Positions 7,403-15,188 of a stretch of 52,345 bases of DNA are shown here, one piece after another; position 1 is the stretch's first letter, and every line of letters starts with the position of its first letter. Location of the stretch: the NCBI RefSeq assembly GCF_000376425.1, contig NZ_AQWL01000001.1, positions 1 through 52,345 of the forward strand. The letters run 5' to 3'. The position numbers were made by a program, and so were the translations under genes. Source of the DNA: Thiobacillus denitrificans DSM 12475 (lineage in GTDB: Bacteria > Pseudomonadota > Gammaproteobacteria > Burkholderiales > Thiobacillaceae). The notes below the pieces were generated by a model, which was not told where the DNA came from, did no database searches, and saw nothing but the letters and a program-made list of their open reading frames with translations.

Positions 7403-8596
7403 ATGACCACGGGCAGCGCACCACGGCGCGATGGCCCGGTTGCGCTGTCGGCGTTGTTCGACGAGGCGCTGCGGCACCTTGAGCCGAAGGAACCGGCGCA
7501 GGGCACGGCGCCGAGCCAGGACTGCTTTCTCTACAGCGGCAACCGGCACGAGAGCGTCCCGCGCGCGCTGTTCCTCGACCGGCGCCTGACGCCGCTGGAG
7601 CGCAATGCCTGGCAGGTGTTCCGCCTGCAGCTCAACGACGACGGCGTGACCGCCTTTCCTACCTACGACCAGCTCCGCCCCTATCTGGCGTCCATGCCCT
7701 GTGCGTCGCAAGCCTCGCACGAGACCGTGGCGCGCGCCTTGACGCTGCTGCGGCTGACACGCTGGCTCAGCCTGGTGCGGCGGCGGCGCGATCCCAGGAC
7801 CGGCCGTATCCAAGGCAACCTCTACGTGCTGCACGACGAACCGCTGTCGCCCTTCGAGGCGATGCAGCTCGACCCGGACTACCTGGGCTTGGTCAGTCAG
7901 GCGCTCACGCACGCGGCGAAGGCGGTGCAGGTCGTGGGCATGAACACGCTGCGGGAGATCGCCGAAGACCCGCTGCTCAGCGGGCGCACGCTGCCGACCC
8001 GCCTGCAAGTGCTGGCGCAGCGCATGGCGCGGCATGGCTGGACGACGCCAGGTTATCCACAGGAGGGTGCGGACCACGAATCCGAAGAAGGCCAGGAAGC
8101 CCTTCTTCGGAATGCTGCGCGCCCGTCTTCGGAATCCGAAGCAGGGCCGAAACCCGCGCCGGACGGCTCTCTTCGGATTCCGAAGCAGGACCGTACAGTA
8201 CGTAATGATCGTATAAATGAAGTACGTACAGTACCGCGCGCGAGGGCCTTGCAGAACCTGCGGCTGCCAGACCGCTTCCAGCGTTTGAAGCACGAGCAGC
8301 AGTCCGGCGCGCTGGTGGCCTTGCGGCAGGTGGACGAAGCCCTGCGGCAGGCGGTGCTGGACGAATGGGAGGCGCGCTGCTGCAACAGCTCGGTGCGCAA
8401 CCCGGCTGGCTACCTGTTCGGCATCATCCAGAAGGCGATCCGTGGGGAGTTCAAGGCCTGGGCGGGCGACAGCGCCACGGTGCCGCCTGCTTCCCGTCCA
8501 CCCGCACCGGCACCGGCGCCATCGGCACCGCCGGTATCCCCCGAAGTGGCGCGCGCCCACCTGGCGCGGTTGCGGGCGGCCCTGCGCGACCCGTGA
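7403..8596 (+). CDS. STY4528-family ICE replication protein
   Basis: A 397-residue protein of the STY4528 pathogenicity-island replication family. The N-terminal half (RALFLDRRLTPLERNAWQVF, then HETVARALTLLRLTRWL) looks like a winged-helix replication-initiator domain. A variable Ser/Glu-rich linker lies at about residues 220-270, and a basic C-terminal region includes NPAGYLFGIIQKA. It starts two bases after the DUF2857 stop, so it is part of the same operon. Initiation of ICE plasmid-like replication is the assumed role; it is not proven for the family as far as I know. Confidence 0.82.
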   Translation: MTTGSAPRRDGPVALSALFDEALRHLEPKEPAQGTAPSQDCFLYSGNRHESVPRALFLDRRLTPLERNAWQVFRLQLNDDGVTAFPTYDQLRPYLASMPCASQASHETVARALTLLRLTRWLSLVRRRRDPRTGRIQGNLYVLHDEPLSPFEAMQLDPDYLGLVSQALTHAAKAVQVVGMNTLREIAEDPLLSGRTLPTRLQVLAQRMARHGWTTPGYPQEGADHESEEGQEALLRNAARPSSESEAGPKPAPDGSLRIPKQDRTVRNDRINEVRTVPRARALQNLRLPDRFQRLKHEQQSGALVALRQVDEALRQAVLDEWEARCCNSSVRNPAGYLFGIIQKAIRGEFKAWAGDSATVPPASRPPAPAPAPSAPPVSPEVARAHLARLRAALRDP

Positions 8597-8602
8597 CCGG
8601 CC

Positions 8603-8641
8603 GAGCTATCCCCTGGGGATAGCTGGGACAGGGAGCCTTCC
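8603..8641. repeat. 21-bp palindrome copy 1 within a 39-bp direct repeat
   Basis: The arms AGCTATCCCC (8604-8613) and GGGGATAGCT (8615-8624) flank a single T. The sequence continues GGGACAG-n-n-AGCCTTCC, shared with copy 2 at 9498. No T-run follows, so this looks like a protein site or recombination repeat more than a terminator. Confidence 0.75.
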
Positions 8642-8664
8642 GGCGGGTCAATCCGGCTACACTC

Positions 8665-8693
8665 TTGCCAAGGTCTCAATTGAGATACAAAAT
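8665..8693 (+). promoter_or_regulatory. relB promoter with internal palindromic operator
   Basis: A -35-like TTGCCA (8665-8670) and a -10-like CAAAAT (8688-8693) are 17 bp apart. Between them lies the perfect palindrome TCTCAATTGAGA (8674-8685). Type II antitoxins normally repress their own promoter by binding such a site. An AGGAG ribosome site precedes the antitoxin ATG. Confidence 0.6.
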
Positions 8694-8723
8694 AGGGGCT
8701 AATGCATAACAGGAGAAGCAACG

Positions 8724-9023
8724 ATGGCCGCACAGACTTCGATGCTGCACATCCGCGTGGACGATAAGCTCAAGGCCGATGCAGCCGAGAAACTCGCCGG
8801 GGTCGGCCTCACCGTTTCGGACGCCGTGCGCATCCTGCTGACCCGTGTGGTCAAGGAAGGCGCACTGCCGGCTGGCCTCACGGCCGACCCGGAGGCCTAC
8901 GATGCCTGGTTCCGGGCGAAGGTCCAGGAGGCGCTGGCCGACACACGGCCGCCGGTGCCGCACCAGCAGGTCATGGATGAGGCGCAGGCCCTGATCGACA
9001 GGAAGCGGCGTGCGCGTACTTGA
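8724..9023 (+). CDS. RelB/DinJ-family antitoxin
   Basis: A 99-residue antitoxin. The N-terminal ribbon-helix-helix (MLHIRVDDKLKADAAEKLAG, then LTVSDAVRILLTRVVKEGALP) is the RelB/DinJ signature and would bind DNA as a dimer. The acidic C-terminal part would mask the toxin. The stop overlaps the toxin start by 14 bases. The pair sits between two copies of a direct repeat inside the ICE maintenance region, fitting a role in stabilising the element. Confidence 0.9.
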   Translation: MAAQTSMLHIRVDDKLKADAAEKLAGVGLTVSDAVRILLTRVVKEGALPAGLTADPEAYDAWFRAKVQEALADTRPPVPHQQVMDEAQALIDRKRRART

Positions 9024-9297
9024 GTGGCGGGAAGCTGCCCGCGCCGACCTGCTGGCGATTGTTGACTACATCTCGGACGACAACCCCGATGCCGCGCAGC
9101 GGTTGAAGGACGACATCGAGGCCAAGGCCGCGAAGCTGCCGGAGCGCCCGAAGCTCTACCGGCCTGGCCGCGTGGCCGGCACGCGGGAGATGGTCGTGCG
9201 TGCGAACTACGTGGTGGTCTACATGGAGGACACCCGCGCGGTGTCCATCCTGCGCGTGTTGCACGCCGCGCAGCAGTGGCCGCCGGCACGGGAGTGA
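9010..9297 (+). CDS. RelE/ParE-family toxin
   Basis: A 95-residue toxin starting at GTG 9010 inside the antitoxin gene. Family marks are EWREAARADLLAIVDYI at the start, a central basic patch (KLYRPGRVAGTREMVV), and the terminal strand VSILRVLHAAQQWP. The ParE-like C-terminus suggests a gyrase poison or an mRNA interferase; the sequence alone does not decide. It is translationally coupled to the antitoxin. Confidence 0.9.
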   Translation: MRVLEWREAARADLLAIVDYISDDNPDAAQRLKDDIEAKAAKLPERPKLYRPGRVAGTREMVVRANYVVVYMEDTRAVSILRVLHAAQQWPPARE

Positions 9298-9325
9298 AGG
9301 AGGTTTTCCTCACTGGAGATTCACC

Positions 9326-9517
9326 ATGAATACCAAGGAGCCTGAAGCAGCCAAACTCAAGGCGCTGCAGGAAGCAGCTTGCATGGGCTGGGCCGACATC
9401 GCCGCCGGCCGCCATGCCGATGTTGCCGACGGCCAACTCGAAGGTTTCATTGCACAGTTGGGACAGCAGGCGGCGCTTGCCGTCGCTACCCGCCGCGAGG
9501 CTATCCCCAGGGGATAG
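9326..9517 (+). CDS. Small ParD-like protein
   Basis: A 63-residue protein starting 28 bases after the toxin stop, with GGAG before the ATG. The motif ACMGWADIAAGRHADVADGQLEGFIAQLG resembles the toxin-binding half of ParD-type antitoxins; the ribbon-helix-helix half is missing. It may be a second, orphan antitoxin or a helper of the RelE pair. The stop codon lies inside palindrome copy 2, so the repeat forms the end of the gene. Confidence 0.6.
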   Translation: MNTKEPEAAKLKALQEAACMGWADIAAGRHADVADGQLEGFIAQLGQQAALAVATRREAIPRG

Positions 9518-9535
9518 CTGGGACAGCCAGCCTTC
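9498..9535. repeat. 21-bp palindrome copy 2 within the direct repeat
   Basis: The arms lie at 9499-9508 and 9510-9519 around a single A, with the outermost left base G instead of A. The following GGGACAG and AGCCTTCC match copy 1. The two copies bracket the toxin-antitoxin genes. Confidence 0.75.
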
Positions 9536-9607
9536 CCGCCACCGACAAACCGGGCGCACGCCGATTGCGGTTTGTTGACTGACGGCCTTCCGGGCGGTGC
9601 CGATGCT

Positions 9608-9636
9608 GGCGACTCGTTCCGTTAATGCGAGTCGTC
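9608..9636 (+). promoter_or_regulatory. Hairpin at the TIGR03761 translation start
   Basis: GGCGACTCG (9608-9616) pairs with CGAGTCGTC (9628-9636), eight of nine positions, around an 11-base loop. It ends four bases before the ATG at 9641, where no clear ribosome-binding sequence is visible. It may control translation. Confidence 0.4.
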
Positions 9637-9640
9637 ACCC

Positions 9641-10420
9641 ATGGCCAATGAACCCCTGCAACTGAATCTCGGGTCGCTGCGCAGCGCGATGTCGCTGACG
9701 CTGCACACGCACCACGCTTCGCGCATCTGGCACGGCCGTGCGCCGACCGAGGGGCGCGCCGGCATCATCGGACTCAACGGCTTCATCAGTGCGATGAACA
9801 AGATGAAGCGCGGCGCCGAGCAGGACGATCCGTACTCGGACTGGTGGATGTTGCGGATCGAGGACAAACTCGCCGACACCAAGACCCGTCTGCAGACCCT
9901 GCGCGAACAGGTGGATCAGGCCCTGGCCGACGTGCCCCCGGCGCTGTCGCTGGGCGAGAACATGAACGTGCAGCCGGTGAAGCTGCCGCTGTTCGTGAAC
10001 GCCCAGCTCGGCTTCATGGCGGTGTACCTGCTGGCCGACTACGACGACTTGGCGCGCAAACTCATCCTGGCGCACCACACGGCGCTGATCGACCGCAGCA
10101 CCTTGGAGCGCTGGCTCAATGATGGCGCGCACGCGCTGCGCAGCCTGTTCTCGCTGGCCCAGCAGTACCGCTACTCGGGCACGACGCGCGACGACTTCGC
10201 GGCGAAGAACGCCGCGGCGCGAGCGGCGTTGGAGAAGTTCGGCGAGCTGCCGCAGGACGTGCTGGAAGGCACGCGCCGCTCGCGCTTCGCGCCACCCATC
10301 GCGCGGCGGACGACCAAGCCCGGCACGCCGCATGCTGCGCCCGCCATCGAGCCCGATGCGCCGGCTCACACGGATGGCGCAGCCAATCCAGCGACGGGCA
10401 ATGAGGGTGCTGACGCATGA
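9641..10420 (+). CDS. TIGR03761 (PFL_4669) ICE protein
   Basis: A 259-residue soluble protein of the PFL_4669 ICE family. Recognisable segments are SLTLHTHHASRIWHGRAP and GIIGLNGFISAMNKMKRGAE. The last 40 residues are low-complexity (Ala/Pro/Thr). It is the first of three overlapping genes ending in ssb, a unit that in ICEclc is under the bistable control of the inrR promoter. The molecular function is unknown. Confidence 0.85.
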   Translation: MANEPLQLNLGSLRSAMSLTLHTHHASRIWHGRAPTEGRAGIIGLNGFISAMNKMKRGAEQDDPYSDWWMLRIEDKLADTKTRLQTLREQVDQALADVPPALSLGENMNVQPVKLPLFVNAQLGFMAVYLLADYDDLARKLILAHHTALIDRSTLERWLNDGAHALRSLFSLAQQYRYSGTTRDDFAAKNAAARAALEKFGELPQDVLEGTRRSRFAPPIARRTTKPGTPHAAPAIEPDAPAHTDGAANPATGNEGADA

Positions 10421-10965
10421 CGGCATCGCCCCCCATCAGCCACTCCACGCGCTTCGTGGCGCTGGAACAGGCGGACTTCCAGCGGCTGGAACACGCAGGC
10501 TACCTAAAAGGCCTTTTACAGCCTTTTAAGGGTAAGGGGAGTCTGGAGACCTGGGCCAGCCAGTGCGCAGCGCTGCGCGACGACGTGATTGGCCTGGCGC
10601 AGCGGCGCGTGCTGCCCCAGGCGCGCGCCTACCCCTTCAGCCTGCTCGACGTGCAACTGGCCCAGCAGGCCACTGGCGCAGGGACGACCTTCCTGCGCTG
10701 GCGCAACCTCGACCGTTCCTCCATGGGCGTGGCGTTGTGGGAGGCCCTGCTGGCCAACCCCGCGACGCCGGCCTCGCTGATCGACGAGCTGTACGCGATG
10801 GAACTGCAGCGCATCGTGCTGAACATGCAGATCAGCCTGACCCACAGCATCGCTCGCCAAGCCCTGGAATGCGCCAGCAAGGCCGCCCAGGCCGAAGCGG
10901 CTTACCTGCGGCGCGTCCACGGGCATACCGCGTCCGTTCCACCCACCACCAAGGAGTCACCATGA
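10417..10965 (+). CDS. DUF3158 ICE protein
   Basis: A 182-residue protein of DUF3158, overlapping the previous stop by ATGA. Visible signatures are FQRLEHAGYLKGLLQPFKGKGSLE and GTTFLRWRNLDRSSMGVALWE. It is probably a helical, soluble protein. Its place directly before ssb fits the integrase regulator gene inrR of ICEclc; that equivalence is from memory of gene order and is not certain. Confidence 0.82.
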   Translation: MTASPPISHSTRFVALEQADFQRLEHAGYLKGLLQPFKGKGSLETWASQCAALRDDVIGLAQRRVLPQARAYPFSLLDVQLAQQATGAGTTFLRWRNLDRSSMGVALWEALLANPATPASLIDELYAMELQRIVLNMQISLTHSIARQALECASKAAQAEAAYLRRVHGHTASVPPTTKESP

Positions 10966-11345
10966 GCACGCACTTCGTCGGCGAGGGCAACATCGGTTCT
11001 GCGCCGGACTACCGCGAATTCCCGAACGGCAACGACGAGCCGCGCCGGCTGCTTCGCCTGAACGTCTACTTCGACAACCCGATCCCGAAGAAGGACGGCG
11101 AGTACGAAGATCGCGGCGGCTTCTGGGCGCCCGTGGAGCTGTGGCACCGCGACGCCGAGCACTGGAAGACGCTGTACCAGAAAAGTATGCGGGTGCTGGT
11201 CGAGGGCCGCACCGTGCGCGACGAATGGGAGGACGCCGACGAGAACGAGCGCGTGACGTTCAAGGTCGAGGCGCGGCGCGTGGGCATCCTGCCGTACCGC
11301 ATCGAGTCGGTGGCGCTCAGCGCCAAGCCGGCCGGCGGACAGTAG
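10962..11345 (+). CDS. ssb: Single-stranded DNA-binding protein of the ICE type
   Basis: A 127-residue OB-fold protein that would coat single-stranded ICE DNA during replication or transfer. It begins MSTHFVGEGNIGSAPDYREF and carries RRLLRLNVYFDN and FWAPVELWHRDAEHWKTLYQ. It lacks the long acidic tail (DDDIPF) of chromosomal SSB. It starts within the DUF3158 stop (ATGA). A neighbour of topB, it fits a small replication-support set. Confidence 0.9.
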   Translation: MSTHFVGEGNIGSAPDYREFPNGNDEPRRLLRLNVYFDNPIPKKDGEYEDRGGFWAPVELWHRDAEHWKTLYQKSMRVLVEGRTVRDEWEDADENERVTFKVEARRVGILPYRIESVALSAKPAGGQ

Positions 11346-11410
11346 TTCGCCCATCGCCGGTCCCCCGAGGGCGGCTGTAGCAACCGTCATACGCCCGCGA
11401 TGCACCAGCG

Positions 11411-11431
11411 AGCTATCCCCAGGGGATAGCT
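11411..11431. repeat. 21-bp palindrome copy 3 in the ssb-topB gap
   Basis: The arms AGCTATCCCC and GGGGATAGCT flank a single A. It lies in the 294-bp gap between ssb and topB, about 210 bp before the topB start; unlike copies 1 and 2 it lacks the GGGACAG extension. Nothing else of note is seen in that gap. Confidence 0.75.
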
Positions 11432-11639
11432 CCAAGGTCGTCCACAGAGTTCCAGCCGCCCTCCCGAAACGACGCTCTTGCTGTGCCAGCTCCTACGATC
11501 TATGCACACCGCTGCGGCAACGAACCGCCTGCCGATCACAAAGCGGTGTCTGCATCAATCGACTTCCTTGCTGCCGGCATCTCCTGGCCCCGCCAAGCTG
11601 ACGCCCATCCGATGAACCGCACATTTCCAAGGAGGCTTC

Positions 11640-13655
11640 ATGCGCCTTTTCCTGTGCGAGAAGCCGTCCCAGGGCAAGGACATCGCCCGTGTGCTGGGTG
11701 CCGGTCAACGCGGCAACGGCTGCTACAGCGGCGCGGGTGTCGTCGTGACCTGGTGCATCGGTCATCTGGTAGAGGCGGTTCCGCCCGAAGGCTACGGCGA
11801 GCAATACAAGCGCTGGGCCATCGAGCAACTGCCCATTCTTCCTGAGCGTTGGCGTGTCGAGCCCAAGGCGGCGACCGCAGCGCAATTCAAGGTCGTGCAG
11901 CAGCTCGTCGCCAAGGCGGGCGAGCTGGTGATAGCGACCGACGCCGACCGCGAGGGCGAGATGATCGCCCGCGAGATCATCGACCTGTGCGGCTACCGCG
12001 GGCCGATTCAGCGCCTGTGGCTGTCGGCGCTCAACGATGCGTCGATCCGCAAAGCGCTGGGTGCGCTCAAGCCGTCCGCCGAGACGCTGCCGCTGTATTT
12101 CTCCGCACTCGCCCGATCGCGCGCCGACTGGCTGATCGGCATGAACCTGAGCCGGCTGTTTACGCTTCTAGGTCGGCAGGCCGGCTACACCGGCGTGCTG
12201 TCGGTGGGGCGCGTGCAGACGCCGACGCTGAAGTTGGTGGTGGATCGTGATCGCGAGATCGCGCGATTCGTCTCCATGCCGTATTGGGCCGTGGATGTGC
12301 TGCTATCCCATGCCGGCCGGTCCTTCACCGCGAGCTGGATACCGCCCGAAGGCAGCACGGATGCAGCGGGTCGCTGCCTTCAGCAGCCGGTGGCGCAGCA
12401 GGCTGCGGATCGCATTCGCGCGGCACGCGATGCGCAGGTCGTGTCGGTGGACACCGAGCGCGTGCGCGAGGCACCGCCGCTGCCATTCGATCTGGGCACC
12501 TTGCAGGAAGTGTGTTCGCGTCAGCTCGGCCTCGATGTGCAGGAGACGCTGGACATCGCGCAGGCGCTGTACGAGACGCACAAGGCGACGACCTATCCGC
12601 GCAGCGACTCGGGATATCTGCCCGAAAGCATGCTCGCGGAAGTGCCGGCGGTGCTCGATGCACTGCTCGCCACCGATCCCAGCCTGCGGCCCTTGATCGG
12701 CCAGCTCGACCGCAACCAGCGTTCGCGCGCCTGGAACGACGGCAAGGTGTCGGCTCACCACGGCATCATCCCGACGCTGGAGCCCGCCAACCTGTCGGCC
12801 ATGAACGAGAAGGAACTGGCCGTCTACCGGCTGATCCGCGCTCATTACCTCGCGCAGTTCCTCCCGCACCATGAGTTCGACCGGACGGTAGCGCAGTTCT
12901 CGTGCGGCAGTCAGTCGCTGGCGGCCGTGGGCAAGCAGATCGCCGTCACCGGCTGGCGCGAGGTGCTGGCGACGCCGGGGCCGGACGATGCCGACGGCGA
13001 GGATGCGCAGCGCAGCCAGGTGCTGCCGGCGCTGCATGCGGGCCTGTCCTGCCCGGTCGGCAAGGTGGATCTCAAGGCGCTGAAGACGCTGCCGCCCAAG
13101 CCCTACACGCAGGGCGAGCTGATCAAGGCCATGAAGACTGTCGCCAAGTTCGTGACCGACCCGCGGCTGAAACAGAAGCTGCGAGATACCACAGGCATCG
13201 GCACCGAGGCGACACGCGCCAACATCATCAACGGTCTGATCGGTCGCGGCTACCTGGTCAAGAAAGGCCGCGCCGTCCGCGCTTCCGACGCGGCATTCAC
13301 GCTCATCGACGCGGTGCCCTCGGCCATCGCCGACCCCGGCACCACGGCGGTGTGGGAGCAGGCGCTGGACATGATCGAGGCCGGCCAGATGGCGCTGGAC
13401 ACCTTCATCGAGAAGCAGTCCGTGTGGGTCGGCCAGCTCGTGCAGCAGTACCGCGGCGCAACGCTCTCGCTCAAGCTGCCGCCGGCGCCGGCCTGCCCGC
13501 AGTGCGGCGCACCGATGCAGCAGCGCACGGGCAAGAGCGGCGCGTTCTGGTCCTGTTCGCGCTACCCGGACTGCAAGGGCACGTTGCCGATCGAGTCCCC
13601 GACGGGCCGGCGCAGCGCACCGCGCAAGCGGCGCGCTGCCTCCAAGGCGTCCTGA
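11640..13655 (+). CDS. topB: DNA topoisomerase III
   Basis: A 671-residue type IA topoisomerase that would decatenate and relax ICE DNA. The TOPRIM domain starts at the N-terminus (MRLFLCEKPSQGKDIARVLG), with the metal-binding DADREGE at about residues 101-107. The catalytic tyrosine is Y319 in TYPRSDSGYLP. SVGRVQTPTLKLV is the conserved hinge motif. A four-cysteine zinc finger (CPQC...CSRYPDC) lies near residues 618-646, before a basic tail. Length is close to E. coli TopB. ICEs of this class commonly carry their own TopB. The ATG at 11640 follows AAGGAGG. Confidence 0.95.
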   Translation: MRLFLCEKPSQGKDIARVLGAGQRGNGCYSGAGVVVTWCIGHLVEAVPPEGYGEQYKRWAIEQLPILPERWRVEPKAATAAQFKVVQQLVAKAGELVIATDADREGEMIAREIIDLCGYRGPIQRLWLSALNDASIRKALGALKPSAETLPLYFSALARSRADWLIGMNLSRLFTLLGRQAGYTGVLSVGRVQTPTLKLVVDRDREIARFVSMPYWAVDVLLSHAGRSFTASWIPPEGSTDAAGRCLQQPVAQQAADRIRAARDAQVVSVDTERVREAPPLPFDLGTLQEVCSRQLGLDVQETLDIAQALYETHKATTYPRSDSGYLPESMLAEVPAVLDALLATDPSLRPLIGQLDRNQRSRAWNDGKVSAHHGIIPTLEPANLSAMNEKELAVYRLIRAHYLAQFLPHHEFDRTVAQFSCGSQSLAAVGKQIAVTGWREVLATPGPDDADGEDAQRSQVLPALHAGLSCPVGKVDLKALKTLPPKPYTQGELIKAMKTVAKFVTDPRLKQKLRDTTGIGTEATRANIINGLIGRGYLVKKGRAVRASDAAFTLIDAVPSAIADPGTTAVWEQALDMIEAGQMALDTFIEKQSVWVGQLVQQYRGATLSLKLPPAPACPQCGAPMQQRTGKSGAFWSCSRYPDCKGTLPIESPTGRRSAPRKRRAASKAS

Positions 13656-13741
13656 TCCTCGCTTCCCCCTGCCGCGCCGGCCACTTCACTGGCGGCGAGG
13701 CAAACGTCCCGCACCGCGCGGGACTCCAAAGCGCGCGTCTC

Positions 13742-13799
13742 CTTCTGCAACGGTGTGCGCGCCCCGTCTGCCCGCCGTCGGGCGACGGGGCGAGAAGGT
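13742..13799. ncRNA. Long compound hairpin downstream of topB
   Basis: CGCCCCGTC (13761-13769) pairs with GACGGGGCG (13785-13793), continuing inwards as GCCCG/CGGGC with one bulged T and a CCGT loop. Outside, CCTTCT pairs with AGAAGG across a 13-base internal loop. No T-tract follows. It could be a terminator without a T-run or part of an RNA. Confidence 0.4.
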
Positions 13800-14093
13800 C
13801 ATTGCTCCACGAATCGCGCCCGCCGCCATTCCCTTGATCGGTGTGCCTTGCCTCGGTCACGAGGGGCTTCCTGACGCCTTGCCGCCGCGCGAGCCGTGAG
13901 GAGGCCCCTTGGGCCGAGGGTATTCCGTGCCGGTGCCCGCCGGCGAAACATCGGGCTCCCTTTGTGTGTGGATGCACGCCAGAGGTTTCCGGCCCCAGCC
14001 ACGAAACGGGCCGGGTGCGATTGCTGACGCAGCGAACGGCTTTGACGACGGCCTGCGCTGACGCAGCCCACAGGTGGTTTTCCATTCTCTTCA

Positions 14094-14118
14094 GCCGAAG
14101 GCCCGTGTGGCCTTCGGC
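14094..14118. terminator. Perfect 10-bp stem-loop, possible terminator
   Basis: GCCGAAGGCC and GGCCTTCGGC flank the loop CGTGT. A modestly T-rich stretch (GGTCTTTGCCTT) follows about seven bases later on the plus strand. Confidence 0.45.
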
Positions 14119-14234
14119 GCCCTGGTCTTTGCCTTGTCCCGTGACGCGGGCCATTGCCCTAAAGCGGGCCGTCCGCGATTCGGTTTTCCCTGCGACGGCA
14201 GCCATGCTTCGCGCCCATCCTCACGCCATGCGTT

Positions 14235-14300
14235 GCTGACAGTCGTCAGCGGCATGCCCTGGCAGTCTCGGTCTTCAAGACTGCAACGCGGTTCGCCGCG
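14235..14300 (+). ncRNA. Structured intergenic element, copy A
   Basis: It contains a GCTGAC/GTCAGC hairpin, the core CATGCCC-n-GGCAG, a CTTCAAG motif, and CGCGG-TTCG-CCGCG, a classic UUCG-capped stem. Copies B (16178) and C (17697) share the order. The product is unknown; it may be a leader RNA or small RNA. Confidence 0.55.
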
Positions 14301-14370
14301 TCGACCGATCCAGTCCGCTTCGCATCGCCCACCGCGGACGCTCGCCGGCCTGGCGACGATGCACTTTTCT

Positions 14371-14421
14371 CAACCACCCGAGGGGAACCCCATCCCCTGC
14401 GGGATGCGTGCTCCCCGACCC
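14371..14421 (+). promoter_or_regulatory. GGGG/CCCC leader 1
   Basis: The order is CCACCC, GAGGGG, CCCC, GGG, CTCCCC, ending 16 bases before the start codon at 14437. Successive G and C blocks can pair in alternative ways. Confidence 0.5.
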
Positions 14422-14436
14422 ACCAAGGAGCACGGC

Positions 14437-14673
14437 ATGTCTGAACCTTCCGCATCTTCCTCTGCAACCGCAGTGCGCAGTGGTGCGCTGGCGCTGACCT
14501 GGACCGGCAAGCGTTTGCCGCTACAGGTGCTGCGCAGCGCGGCCGGCCACTACATCGGCACACAAGACGACGAAGGACCGGTATCGCGGGAGTCCGTCGA
14601 GTATTTCCCGACCCACCTCGCAGCACAGCGCGCCCTGGATACCCATGCCTGGACACAGCGCGCTCACCCCTGA
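14437..14673 (+). CDS. Small ICE hypothetical protein
   Basis: A 78-residue protein of unknown function, starting behind AAGGAG. After a Ser/Ala-rich start it has GALALTWTGKRLPLQVLRSAAGHYIGTQ and EGPVSRESVEYFPTHLAAQRAL, a compact alpha/beta pattern seen in small ICE proteins of this region. No catalytic motif is apparent. It is 25 bases upstream of the next gene and probably co-transcribed with it. Confidence 0.7.
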   Translation: MSEPSASSSATAVRSGALALTWTGKRLPLQVLRSAAGHYIGTQDDEGPVSRESVEYFPTHLAAQRALDTHAWTQRAHP

Positions 14674-14698
14674 TTCCCACCCTTCAAGGAGTTCTCTC

Positions 14699-15091
14699 AT
14701 GAATCTGTCTTTACCCGAAGACGTGCTCGATCAGATGGCGCTGGAACAGGCGCACTTCGACGCTGCACCGCAGGCCTTCTTCGAGGCCTGGAAGCGCGGC
14801 GCGCAGATCGCCGGCCACGAGTGGTTCGGCGACGGCACACGCGAAGGTCTGCAGCGTGCCACCACCAAGTGGGACCTGCGGCCCAACATGCTGATGCTCA
14901 ACGACGCCCTGGGCGTGCTGAGCAGCGGTCAACGCATGTTCCTGTCCGCGATGGTGAGCTTCTACAACTCCCGCGAGGGCGGCGCGATGCTCAAGCGTTG
15001 CGGCTTCGAGGGGCTGTCCGACTTCGGCGGCCTCGATCTGGAACGGCGCCAGGTCATCGCTGACCTCACGCTGCACTACAACGGCTGGTGA
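14699..15091 (+). CDS. ICE hypothetical protein
   Basis: A 130-residue, largely helical soluble protein, starting behind AAGGAG. Segments such as FFEAWKRGAQIAGHEWFGDGTREGL and LSSGQRMFLSAMVSFYNSREG are memorable but match no function I know. It sits in the conserved accessory block between topB and the STY4534 gene and is followed by a strong terminator at 15132. Confidence 0.75.
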   Translation: MNLSLPEDVLDQMALEQAHFDAAPQAFFEAWKRGAQIAGHEWFGDGTREGLQRATTKWDLRPNMLMLNDALGVLSSGQRMFLSAMVSFYNSREGGAMLKRCGFEGLSDFGGLDLERRQVIADLTLHYNGW

Positions 15092-15131
15092 GCCGCGCCT
15101 GGCAACCCACCGTCTTTTCATCCCACCCCAC

Positions 15132-15175
15132 GAGGGACATGCGTCCTCGTTCGGGGCCATGTCCCTCCTTCTTTT
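15132..15175 (+). terminator. Intrinsic terminator
   Basis: GAGGGACATG and CATGTCCCTC form a perfect 10-bp stem, followed by CTTCTTTTC. It ends the unit at 15091. Confidence 0.8.
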
Positions 15176-15188
15176 CGCAGGAGCGGCC

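Larger units (their letters stand above)
13656..14436. other. 780-bp hairpin-rich intergenic region
   Basis: No gene is supported here. The stretch holds a compound hairpin (13742-13799), a GGCCC/GGGCC stem (13903-13915), a perfect 10-bp stem (14094-14118), the first copy of a three-copy structured element (14235-14300) and a GGGG/CCCC leader (14371-14421). It may encode one or more RNAs. Confidence 0.6.
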
